DNA of 64,000 bases from Paracoccus sp. MA. GTDB lineage: Bacteria > Pseudomonadota > Alphaproteobacteria > Rhodobacterales > Rhodobacteraceae. The stretch spans positions 581,001 through 645,000 of the forward strand of contig NZ_CP087597.1 in the NCBI RefSeq assembly GCF_020990385.1, in the 5' to 3' direction. Position numbers and translations under genes: made by a program. Numbering within the stretch: the first letter of the stretch is position 1; each line of letters opens with the position of its first letter. The notes below the pieces were generated by a model. It did no database searches. It saw only the letters and a list, made by a program, of their open reading frames with translations, and was not told where the DNA came from. Below are positions 22,673 to 30,486 of the stretch, one piece after another.

Positions 22673-25488
22673 GGGACATGCTGCCGGAAACCGATTTCGA
22701 CGGCTTCGCGGCAGCCGTCCGGCAGGTGGTGCCTGCCGGGCGATTCCTGCTGGACGCGTTTTCGCGCACCGTTCACGGTGCCGATGCCAGCCCCTACAGC
22801 CTGCTGCCCCGCGCGGTGATCCTGGTCGAGACCGAGGACGAGGTGGTCGCCATCTGCCGCGCGGCCAGCCGCACGGGCGTCCCGATCACCTTCCGCGCGG
22901 CGGGCACCAGCCTGTCGGGGCAGAGCGTGACCGACAGCGTGCTGGTCAAGATGGGCCCGAACGGCTGGCGCCGGTTCGAGGCGGACGAGGATGCCGCAAG
23001 CGTGCGCATGGGCCCCGGCCTGATCGGGGCGCAGGCCAATGCGCGGCTGGCGCGGCACCGGCGCAAGATCGGCCCCGACCCGGCCTCGATCTCGGCGGCG
23101 ATGATCGGCGGGATCATCGCCAACAATTCCAGCGGCATGTGCTGCGGGACGGAACAGAACAGCTATCGCACCCTGCGCTCCATGCGGCTGGTGCTGGCGG
23201 ACGGGACAACGCTGGACACCGCCGATCCCGAAAGCCGCCGCGCCTTCCGGGCCAGCCATGGCGCGCTGCTGGACGAACTGGCCGCGCTTGCCCGCGCGGT
23301 GCGGGACGACGCCGAACTGGGCGCGCTGATCCGGCGCAAGTTCGCGATCAAGAACACCACCGGCTATTCGCTGAACGCGCTGGTCGATTACGATGACCCG
23401 TTCGAGATCCTCCAGCACCTGATCGTCGGATCCGAGGGCACGCTGGCCTTCATCTGCGAGGTGACGCTGGAAACCGTGCCCGCGCCCCCGAAGCAATCGG
23501 CGGCGCTGGTCTTTTTCGCGGATGTGCGGATCGCCTGTTCGGCGGCCACCGCGCTCAAGGCGCAGCCGGTCTCGGCGGTCGAGATGATGGATTACGCATC
23601 GCTGCGCTCGGCGCTTGGCCAGCCCGGCGTACCCGACAGCTTCGCGCATATGCCGCGGGGCACCGCCGCGCTGCTGGTCGACCTGCGCGCCGACGACGCC
23701 GAGGCCCTTGCCGCGCAGATGCGATCGGTGACGGCGGCCATCGCGCCCTTCGCGCCGCTGGAGCCGGTGCGCTTTTCGCAAGACCCGCGGACCTATGCGG
23801 CTTACTGGAACGTGCGCAAGGGGCTGCTGCCCGCCGTGGGCGGCATGCGCGCGCCCGGCTCGACGGTGATCGTCGAGGATATCGCCGTTCCCATCGACAG
23901 CCTTGCCGAAGCCGCCCTTGCCATTCGCGAAATCTTCGACCGGCTGGATTACGGCGATGCGGTGATCTTCGGCCATGCGCTGGACGGCAACCTGCATTTC
24001 GTCTTTTCCCAAGCCTTCAACAGTCCCGAGGACATCGCCCGCTATGCCCGGCTGATCGACGAGGTGGCGGAACTGGTCTCGAACCGTTTCCACGGCTCGC
24101 TGAAGGCGGAACACGGCACGGGGCGGGCGATGGCGCCCTTCGTGGAGCTGGAATGGGGCAGCAAGGCTTACGAATTGATGCGGCGCATCAAGCGCGCCTT
24201 CGATCCGGCGGGCGTGCTGAATCCCGGCGTGATCCTGTCCGACGACCCCCAGATCTATCTCAAGGCGCTGAAATCCCTGCCGGTGGCCGATCCGCTGATC
24301 GACAAATGTATCGAATGCGGCTTTTGCGAGCCGGTCTGCCCCTCGCGCGCGCTGACCACCACGCCGCGCCAGCGAATCGTCGCGACGCGTGCGCTGGCGC
24401 GCGGCGCGCAGGATGCCAGTTTCGACAAAAGCTATGATTATGCCGCCGTGGATACCTGTGCGGGCGACGGGCTCTGTGCCATGAGCTGCCCCGTGGGCAT
24501 CGACACGGGCGAGATGATGCGCAGCCGCCGCGCCCTCCGCCACGGTGCTGCCGGGCGCGGCCTTGCCCATGCGGCCGAGCGGCAACTGGGCGCGGTGATG
24601 AAGGCCGCCAAGGCCGGGCTTTGGACCAGCGACCGCGCCTATGTCGTGTTGGGCAAAGGCGCGATGACCGGCATCACGCGGGGACTGCGCCGCGTCTCGG
24701 GCAGCAGGGTGCCGCAATGGACGCCTTGGCTGCCCAGGCCCGCGCCTGCCCTGCGCGATCCCGCAGGCGAGGCCCCGGATGCGGACCTGCCGCAGATCCT
24801 GCTGTTTCGAAGCTGCGTCAGCACCGTTGCCGCGCCCGTCCGCGGCATGCCCGACCCCCGCCCGCTCTGGGACGTTCTGGCGGTGCTGTTCCGGCGCGCG
24901 GGCTACCCGGTCCGCATTACCCCGGCTGGCGAGGGGCAATGCTGCGGCCAGCCCTTCGCCAGCAAGGGCTATCCGCAAGCCGCAAGGGACAGCGCCATCC
25001 GGCTTGAGGGGCATCTGCGGGCCCAAGGCGGCGGCATCGTCGTCTCGGACACCAGTCCCTGCAGTTTCCGCATGCGGCAGGAACTGGCCGAGGACATGCG
25101 CCCGATGGACGTGACCGAGGCGCTGGCGGAACTGGTCCTGCCGCGCCTGTCCATCCGCCGCCGTGCAGGCAGCATTGCGCTGCATATCACCTGCAGCACC
25201 CGCAAGATGGGGCAGGCCGACCGGCTGCTGGCCCTTGCCGAAGCCTGCGCCGAGGAGGTGATCGTGCCGCCCGATATCGAATGCTGCGGCTTTGCCGGCA
25301 ATAAGGGTTTCGAGGTGCCGGAACTGAACGCCAGCGCCCTGCGGACCCTGCGCGACAAGCTGCCGGAACGGGTCACGCGCGGCTATTCGACCAGCATCAC
25401 CTGCGAGATCGGGCTGTCCGAGCATTCCGGCCGTCCCTACCAGTCGATCGCCTATCTGCTGGACTGGTGCAGCGATCCCGCCCTGTAG
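22669..25488 (+). CDS. FAD- and Fe-S-containing D-2-hydroxyacid dehydrogenase (Dld/YdiJ-like)
   Basis: A 939-residue fusion. The FAD-binding type-4 domain spans about residues 45-270 (RAAGTSLSGQSVTD, MIGGIIANNSSGM) and the FAD-linked oxidase C-terminal domain about 280-540 (FGHALDGNLHFVF, then GTGRAMAPFVELEWG). Two 4Fe-4S binding sets follow (CIECGFCEPVCP and CAGDGLCAMSCP, about 545-615), then two CCG domains (CCGQPFASKGY and CCGFAGNKGF). This is the layout of membrane-linked D-lactate/D-2-hydroxyglutarate-type dehydrogenases passing electrons to quinone. The ATG at 22669 overlaps the sseA stop (ATGA); an ATG at 22678 is an alternative. Confidence 0.92.
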   Translation: MRDMLPETDFDGFAAAVRQVVPAGRFLLDAFSRTVHGADASPYSLLPRAVILVETEDEVVAICRAASRTGVPITFRAAGTSLSGQSVTDSVLVKMGPNGWRRFEADEDAASVRMGPGLIGAQANARLARHRRKIGPDPASISAAMIGGIIANNSSGMCCGTEQNSYRTLRSMRLVLADGTTLDTADPESRRAFRASHGALLDELAALARAVRDDAELGALIRRKFAIKNTTGYSLNALVDYDDPFEILQHLIVGSEGTLAFICEVTLETVPAPPKQSAALVFFADVRIACSAATALKAQPVSAVEMMDYASLRSALGQPGVPDSFAHMPRGTAALLVDLRADDAEALAAQMRSVTAAIAPFAPLEPVRFSQDPRTYAAYWNVRKGLLPAVGGMRAPGSTVIVEDIAVPIDSLAEAALAIREIFDRLDYGDAVIFGHALDGNLHFVFSQAFNSPEDIARYARLIDEVAELVSNRFHGSLKAEHGTGRAMAPFVELEWGSKAYELMRRIKRAFDPAGVLNPGVILSDDPQIYLKALKSLPVADPLIDKCIECGFCEPVCPSRALTTTPRQRIVATRALARGAQDASFDKSYDYAAVDTCAGDGLCAMSCPVGIDTGEMMRSRRALRHGAAGRGLAHAAERQLGAVMKAAKAGLWTSDRAYVVLGKGAMTGITRGLRRVSGSRVPQWTPWLPRPAPALRDPAGEAPDADLPQILLFRSCVSTVAAPVRGMPDPRPLWDVLAVLFRRAGYPVRITPAGEGQCCGQPFASKGYPQAARDSAIRLEGHLRAQGGGIVVSDTSPCSFRMRQELAEDMRPMDVTEALAELVLPRLSIRRRAGSIALHITCSTRKMGQADRLLALAEACAEEVIVPPDIECCGFAGNKGFEVPELNASALRTLRDKLPERVTRGYSTSITCEIGLSEHSGRPYQSIAYLLDWCSDPAL

Positions 25489-25510
25489 TCCCATAACGAT
25501 GGAGGACAGA

Positions 25511-26377
25511 ATGACGTCATCCCCCCAGGTCGAAGCCTTCTTCGACGAAGCGACGAACACCTTCTCCTATATCGTCCGTGATCCGGGGTCCGACGCCTGC
25601 GCGATTGTCGATTCCGTGCTGGACCTGGATTATGCGGCGGGTCGACTGTCTTACGATTCCGCCGACCGCATCATCGCCCGCGTGCGCGAGCAGGGGTTGC
25701 GGCTGGAATGGCTGCTGGAGACCCATGTCCATGCCGATCACCTGTCTGCCGCGCCCTATCTGCAACAGGCGCTTGGCGGCAAGATCGGCATCGGCCAGCA
25801 GATCACCGTGGTGCAGGAGACCTTCGGCAAGGTCTTCAACGAAGGCACCGAGTTCCGTCGCGACGGATCGCAATTCGACCCGCTGTTTCGGGACGGAGAC
25901 ATTTTCCGGATCGGCACGATGGAGTGCCGCGTCATGCACACGCCGGGCCATACGCCTGCCTGCCTGACCTATGTGATCGGCGATGCGGCTTTCGTGGGCG
26001 ACACGCTGTTCATGCCTGACGGCGGCACGGCGCGGGCCGATTTTCCGGGCGGCGATGCGCGGATGCTTTACCGCTCGATCCGGCGGGTGCTGGACCTGCT
26101 GCCCGCGACGCGGCTGTTCATGTGCCATGATTACGGCCCCAACGGGCGCGACATCCGCAATGAGACCACCGTGGCCGAGCAGCGCGCCCACAATATCCAT
26201 GTCCACGACGGCGTGACCGAGGATGAATTCGTCGCCATGCGCGAGGCCCGCGACGCCACGCTGGGAATGCCGCGCCTGATCATCCCCTCGCTTCAGGTCA
26301 ACATGAAGGCCGGCGCCCTTCCCGAGCCCGACGAAAAGGGCAAGCGCCATCTCAAGGTGCCGCTGAACGAGCTTTGA
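25511..26377 (+). CDS. Persulfide dioxygenase-like metallo-beta-lactamase-fold protein
   Basis: A 288-residue MBL-fold protein with the ETHE1/Blh-type signature THVHADHLSAAPYL, later His in HTPGHTPACLTY, Asp in VGDTLFMPD and His in CHDYGPNGRD. This arrangement gives the mononuclear iron site of persulfide dioxygenases. It would oxidise glutathione persulfide to sulfite. GGAGG precedes the ATG at 25511. Downstream lies a chimera of sulfide:quinone reductase and sulfite-exporter sequences, the usual companions of Blh, so a sulfur-detoxification unit was once complete here. Confidence 0.9.
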   Translation: MTSSPQVEAFFDEATNTFSYIVRDPGSDACAIVDSVLDLDYAAGRLSYDSADRIIARVREQGLRLEWLLETHVHADHLSAAPYLQQALGGKIGIGQQITVVQETFGKVFNEGTEFRRDGSQFDPLFRDGDIFRIGTMECRVMHTPGHTPACLTYVIGDAAFVGDTLFMPDGGTARADFPGGDARMLYRSIRRVLDLLPATRLFMCHDYGPNGRDIRNETTVAEQRAHNIHVHDGVTEDEFVAMREARDATLGMPRLIIPSLQVNMKAGALPEPDEKGKRHLKVPLNEL

Positions 26378-26457
26378 CGGCGGGGCGCAGCATCGCGGGC
26401 GCCTGCATCCCTGGAAACCCACGAAATCAAGGTCGCCATGCCGCGAACGGAGGATTC

Positions 26458-26784
26458 ATGCCTGATCCCACCGCCACAGCCGCCCTGCACCATGAAGTCG
26501 TCATCCTCGGCGCCGGCGCGGCCGGTATTGCCGTCGCCTTGTCACTGGTCGCGGTGACGGCCTTCGGGCTGACCACGGCGCTGAACTATGCACGCGTGGG
26601 CCATGTCGACTGGCCGCTGGCGCGGGTCTTCGTGGTCGGCGGCTTATCGGGCGGGATGCTGGGGGCGCGACTGGCGCGGCATCTGTCCACGCGCAGGGGC
26701 AGCCTGCACACGGGTTTCGCCGCGTTGGTCGTGCTGGTCGCGATCTACATGCTGGTCCGCCGCGCCGCGGGGCTGGCGGGCTGA
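26458..26784 (+). pseudogene. Chimeric remnant: sulfide:quinone reductase start fused to TauE/SafE exporter end
   Basis: A 108-codon frame with a good GGAGG site. Residues 1-27 (HHEVVILGAGAAGIAVA) are the FAD-binding start of an SQR/FAD-dependent oxidoreductase. From about residue 28 it switches to the last helices of a TSUP (TauE/SafE) permease (VAVTAFGLTTALNYARVGHV, then ARHLSTRRGS and a final helix). Roughly the rest of sqr and the front of the permease gene are absent. The switch, near 26535-26545, is in frame. The product could be inserted in the membrane but is unlikely to work as either parent. Confidence 0.8.
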
Positions 26785-26838
26785 CCCCTTCGCTTCAACC
26801 AGGACCGGGGCTTCCCGGACAACCAAAAGGAGAAACCC

Positions 26839-27114
26839 ATGCTCTTTGCCTTCATCTGCACCGACAAGCCCGATGCGCTGGACATCCGCATGGCCAACCG
26901 CCCGGCCCATCTGGAATGGCTGGATTCCACCCCCGGCGTCTATATCGCCGGGCCGCTGCTGGATGAGGGGCAGACACCCTGCGGCAGCATCCTGGTCGTC
27001 GAGCATGAGGATATCGAAGCGGCGAGCCAGTGGGCCGCGCAAGATCCTTACGCGCAGGCGGGCCTGTTCGAATCCGTCGCCATTCGCGAGTGGAAGAAGG
27101 TGATCGGGCAATAG
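26839..27114 (+). CDS. YciI-family protein
   Basis: A 91-residue single-domain protein of the YciI fold: LFAFICTDKPDALDIRMANR at the start, PAHLEWL with the conserved His, then the GPLLDEGQTPCGSILVVE strand and the AAQDPYAQAGLFESV segment with the conserved Asp-Pro-Tyr. YciI proteins are small ferredoxin-like-fold dimers of unclear catalytic role, often next to degradative operons. AAAGGAG precedes the ATG. It is the last gene of the rightward operon; a strong terminator follows. Confidence 0.9.
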   Translation: MLFAFICTDKPDALDIRMANRPAHLEWLDSTPGVYIAGPLLDEGQTPCGSILVVEHEDIEAASQWAAQDPYAQAGLFESVAIREWKKVIGQ

Positions 27115-27137
27115 GCCTGTCCCAGCCTGTATTGCCA

Positions 27138-27170
27138 GGAAGGCGCAGCTTGGAAAAAGCTGCGCCTTCC
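27138..27170. terminator. Bidirectional terminator between yciI-like and larB
   Basis: GGAAGGCGCAGCTT pairs perfectly with AAGCTGCGCCTTCC around a five-base loop (GGAAA), a 14-bp stem in the 60-base gap between two convergent operons. It can end both transcripts. Confidence 0.8.
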
Positions 27171-27174
27171 GCCG

Positions 27175-27858
27175 TCAGCGCCTCTCAGCCAGGGCTGCGG
27201 CCTTGCGGATCATGTTCAGCGCCCGGTAGGCCGCGCAGGCGGCGCCATAGCCGTTATCGATATTGACCACCGTCAGCCCCGGCGCACATGAGGCCAGCGC
27301 CGCGTTCAGCGCCGTCTGCCCGCCATGAGATGCTCCATAGCCGGTTGAGGTGGGCAGGCAGATGATCACCCCCGGCACCAGCCCGCCCAGCACGCTTGGC
27401 AGGGCGCCGTCCATGCCGGCGACCGCGACGATCACCGGGAATTTCTGCAGCTCCTCGACATTGCCCAGCAGGCGCCACAGGCCGGCCACGCCGATATCGA
27501 TGAATTGCTGCGTCGGGGCACCCAGATAGGTCAGGGTGCGGATGACCTCGGCCGCCTGCGGCATGTCGGAACTGCCGGCCGAGACGACGGCGATCTGCGC
27601 GGGGCCAGGCGCTTCGGGTGGGGTCCAGTTGAAATAGCCGATGCGCGAGATCGGGTCGTAATCCAGCCGCGCCCGGTGATCGGCCGGGAAGCGTTCGAAG
27701 ACGTCCTGTTCAAGCCGTGTCATGAGGCAGCTTTCGCCGCGCTCGAACACATGGTCCATGATCGTCGCCAGCTGCGCATCCGATTTCCGGGCGCAGAGGA
27801 TGGCTTCGCCAAAGCCGACACGCTCGTGCCGTTGAAAGTCCAGTCGGATCTCGGTCAT
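27175..27858 (-). CDS. larB: Nickel-pincer cofactor biosynthesis protein LarB
   Basis: A 227-residue protein. The N-terminal part is variable; from about residue 85 a PurE-like carboxylase domain appears (IAVVSAGSSDMPQAAEVIRT, VAGMDGALPSVLGGLV, PTSTGYGASHGGQTALNAAL, NIDNGYGAA). LarB carboxylates nicotinic acid adenine dinucleotide at C5 and hydrolyses it to pyridinium-3,5-dicarboxylate mononucleotide, the first step of nickel-pincer nucleotide synthesis. It is last in the five-gene lar operon; its ATG overlaps the larE stop (ATGA). Confidence 0.93.
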   Translation of the reverse strand: MTEIRLDFQRHERVGFGEAILCARKSDAQLATIMDHVFERGESCLMTRLEQDVFERFPADHRARLDYDPISRIGYFNWTPPEAPGPAQIAVVSAGSSDMPQAAEVIRTLTYLGAPTQQFIDIGVAGLWRLLGNVEELQKFPVIVAVAGMDGALPSVLGGLVPGVIICLPTSTGYGASHGGQTALNAALASCAPGLTVVNIDNGYGAACAAYRALNMIRKAAALAERR

Positions 27859-28658
27859 TCGGTTTGCTCGCGAAGAAAGGCGCTGCCGCGCGTATAGCCC
27901 TGGAACAGGACGGGCCGGTCGCTGCCGAAGGCTGCGCCGATCTTTTGCGTCAAGGCCCGTTGGTGTTCGGGAGAAAGCCGCGACAGGGCGGCGGGATCAA
28001 GCTCGACCACCACCCCCGTAGCGCGGACGCGGCAGCGCACGGTCCTTGGCGCCAGTTCGTCGCGCAGCAGGGTCTCGATGCGGTCCACGGCGTGCAGCGT
28101 CTGCGGCTCGATGCGCAGCGCGGTCTCGATCCGGCTGGACAGGCAGGGGGCCGAGGGCATCTCGGCCAGGTCGTGCAGCCCATGCGCGGCCGCCATGGCG
28201 CGCACATCGGCCTTGGTCATGCCCGCCTCGACGAAAGGATGGCGCACATGGTTGGCCTCGGCGGCCTTCAGACCGGGGCGCCAATCGCCCAGATCGTCCA
28301 TGTTGGTGCCTGAAAACAGCTGCGCTTCGGTATGCCCGGCCAGCGTGCCGTAAAGGTTCGATTTGCAGAAAAAGCAACGGTTCGAGGGGTTTGAAAGGTA
28401 TCTTTCATCCGAAAACTCGCCCGCGTCCACGATGCGCAACTGCCAGCCGTGGCGGGCCGCATAGTCCCGGATGCGCGCCGTTGCCGCCTGCGGCACGGCA
28501 GGGGACGAGGCGTGGAACATGGTCACGTCCCTGCCCATGGCTCGATGCGCGACATAGGCCAGTGTCATGCTGTCGACGCCGCCCGAGACCGCCACGGCGG
28601 CCGGCCCGGCGCTGTCGAAAACCCCATGCAGCCGGCTAAGGAAATCCGCGGTTTGCAT
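27855..28658 (-). CDS. larE: ATP-dependent sacrificial sulfur transferase LarE
   Basis: A 267-residue PP-loop protein. The AVSGGVDSMTLAYVA motif (about residues 22-36) binds ATP. NPSNRCFFCKSNLYGTL carries a CxxC pair and SAPCLSSRIETAL the conserved Cys that, in the Lactobacillus enzyme, is sacrificed as sulfur donor. The extra cysteine pair may bind an iron-sulfur cluster as in some other LarE proteins (inference). It converts the two carboxylates of the LarB product to thiocarboxylates. The start overlaps the larC stop (TGATG). Confidence 0.93.
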   Translation of the reverse strand: MQTADFLSRLHGVFDSAGPAAVAVSGGVDSMTLAYVAHRAMGRDVTMFHASSPAVPQAATARIRDYAARHGWQLRIVDAGEFSDERYLSNPSNRCFFCKSNLYGTLAGHTEAQLFSGTNMDDLGDWRPGLKAAEANHVRHPFVEAGMTKADVRAMAAAHGLHDLAEMPSAPCLSSRIETALRIEPQTLHAVDRIETLLRDELAPRTVRCRVRATGVVVELDPAALSRLSPEHQRALTQKIGAAFGSDRPVLFQGYTRGSAFLREQTE

Positions 28659-29932
28659 CAGTCTTTCACCTTTTCCTGCAATGCCTGCGCCTCGGCGGCC
28701 CGCCGCAGCTCGGCGCGTTGCTTCTGGCTGTCGGCGGTCGCGGCATCGTCGATCTCGGCCTTGGCGGTGGTGCCGCCGGGGCGCTCGGCCAGCTTGACGC
28801 GGATGCCGCCCTCGGCGGTCACGGCGCGGCGCGGAAGAATTGCCCGGGCCTCGATCCGGCTGCGCAGGCCCAGCGTGGTCGTCTGGCGAAAGCAAAGCGC
28901 GCTGACCCGGGCGACGGCCTCGGGCCGGGTCAGGACCTGGATGGCGGCCATCATCCGGCCCTTCTTGCCGATGGCAAGGCTTTGGGTCACGTCGATGACG
29001 GTGGGATCGGCGCGGATCCGGTCCAGCGCGGCGGCCAGTTCCTCGCCGCTCTGATCGTCGATCTCGAACTGGATGACGCCGACGCGATCCTCGGTTCGAC
29101 CATCCTCATCGGTCAGGGCCAGGACGCGCAGGACGTTGCTCATGCCTTGAAAGCGGCGGGTGCCGAAGCCGATCCCGCTGCGCGCAAGCCGGCGCGGGCT
29201 GGCGCCGATGCCCGGTGCCGGCGCCAGATAGCGCAGGATGGCGGCACCCGTCGGCGTGATCCGTTCGCCGGGGTGGCCGTCGTCGTGGAAGGTGAAGCCG
29301 CGCAGCAGCAGGGTGGTGGCCGGGGCGGGGACCGGCAGGCGGCCATGCTCAGTCTCGATCCAGCCCCGGCCCAGAGGCAGCGAGCCGACCGACCAGCCGG
29401 TCGCGCCGGCGCCCACGATCAGGGTGGCGGCGGCGACGATGTCGGCGATGGAATCCCAGTTGCCGACCTCGTGAAAGGCGACGGCGTCGAGTTCCTTGCC
29501 ATGGACCTGCGCCTCGGCCGTGGCGAGTTCGTGAAAGATGCCGATGGCCGCCTGCTTGACCGGCTCGGGCAGGCCGCTGGCCTGAAGGCTGGCCCGCCAC
29601 TCGCGCCAATGGGTGTGGTGATGGTGGCCGTGGTGGTCGTCGGCGTGGGGGTGATGCCCGTGATGATGGTGCCCGTGCCCATGGTCGTGGTCGTGAGGAT
29701 GGTCATGCGCTTGGGCGTGACCGTCGGTCTTGCCGTTCTTCGTCACGACGAAGCGATGCCCGGTCAGCACCCCGTCGTCATGGGCCACGGGTTCGGCATG
29801 CACATCGGCGTCCAACCCGGCCAGCCGCAGATTGGCCTGCACCTCGCCGGCCAGGTCGGGCCAGGCGTCCAGCAGGGCGGCCACGAACATGTCGCCCGCG
29901 ACCCCGCCCAGGGCGTCAAGATGGATATGCAT
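28658..29932 (-). CDS. larC: Nickel insertion protein LarC, with His-rich loop
   Basis: A 424-residue LarC. The N-terminus MHIHLDALGGVAGDMFVAAL is diagnostic. Residues about 70-105 form a loop of almost only His, Asp and Gly, with about 20 histidines, a likely nickel store. The middle has AVAFHEVGNWDSIADIVAA and the C-terminal LarC2-type domain has VIQFEIDDQSGEEL and SLAIGKKGRMMA. LarC inserts nickel into the dithio precursor using CTP. LarC1 and LarC2 parts are one continuous frame here, with no frameshift as in Lactobacillus. GGAAAGGA precedes the ATG at 29932. Confidence 0.93.
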   Translation of the reverse strand: MHIHLDALGGVAGDMFVAALLDAWPDLAGEVQANLRLAGLDADVHAEPVAHDDGVLTGHRFVVTKNGKTDGHAQAHDHPHDHDHGHGHHHHGHHPHADDHHGHHHHTHWREWRASLQASGLPEPVKQAAIGIFHELATAEAQVHGKELDAVAFHEVGNWDSIADIVAAATLIVGAGATGWSVGSLPLGRGWIETEHGRLPVPAPATTLLLRGFTFHDDGHPGERITPTGAAILRYLAPAPGIGASPRRLARSGIGFGTRRFQGMSNVLRVLALTDEDGRTEDRVGVIQFEIDDQSGEELAAALDRIRADPTVIDVTQSLAIGKKGRMMAAIQVLTRPEAVARVSALCFRQTTTLGLRSRIEARAILPRRAVTAEGGIRVKLAERPGGTTAKAEIDDAATADSQKQRAELRRAAEAQALQEKVKD

Positions 29933-29961
29933 CTGCGCGTTCCTTTCCAATCATGCCCAGT

Positions 29962-30486
29962 CTAGCGGGCCGGCTCGTCCAGATCGACGGCAAGGATGTC
30001 CGGCGGCTCGATCGTGCCCACCGCCGTTTCCGCTGCCGCCTTCAGCACCGCCAGGGGGATGGGTCTGTCCTCGGCCATGGCGGCGCAGATCGCCGCCAGA
30101 TCGTCGTGTTCTGCCTTGGCGCGCATGAACACGCCATCGCTGAGGATGCGCTTGATGCGCAGCGGAAAGCGGCGGCTGGTGCCATTCCAGCGCAGCTCCA
30201 GCCGGGTCTGATAGCGGCGGATGTCGAAATGCTTGTGCTGCGATTCCAGCACGCGATAGCCCCAGATCCCCAGCTCGGCCGCCAGAAGCACGGCGAATTC
30301 CGCCTCGTCCCCGGCCTCGATGTCGACCAGCAGCACGTAGCCGGGACGCCCCTTCTTGCCCAGGCTCGACAGCAGCTGGACGTTTCGGGCGCCCATGTCG
30401 GCCATCTGGCTGATGACGCGCCCCAGCAATTCGCCGGGCGCGTCGTCGATCTGGGCCATCAGCAGGATGACGCCGGTATCCGCCAT
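29962..30486 (-). CDS. Stand-alone LarC2-like protein
   Basis: A 174-residue protein resembling the LarC C-terminal domain a second time: ILLMAQIDDAPGELLGRVIS and SLGKKGRPGYVLLVDIE parallel the QFEIDDQSGEEL / GKKGRMMAAIQV stretch of the neighbouring LarC. It then adds ESQHKHFDIRRYQTRLELRW and a C-terminal helix. It could help nickel loading, be a scaffold for the second copy of the cofactor, or deliver metal to a different client. The start overlaps the upstream stop by one base (TGATG). The gap to larC is 29 bases. Confidence 0.75.
   Translation of the reverse strand: MADTGVILLMAQIDDAPGELLGRVISQMADMGARNVQLLSSLGKKGRPGYVLLVDIEAGDEAEFAVLLAAELGIWGYRVLESQHKHFDIRRYQTRLELRWNGTSRRFPLRIKRILSDGVFMRAKAEHDDLAAICAAMAEDRPIPLAVLKAAAETAVGTIEPPDILAVDLDEPAR

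Noticed and set aside
22609..25560. A 983-codon minus-strand open frame opposite the D-2-hydroxyacid dehydrogenase
   Set aside because: The plus strand carries a complete, motif-rich enzyme; the opposite frame has none.
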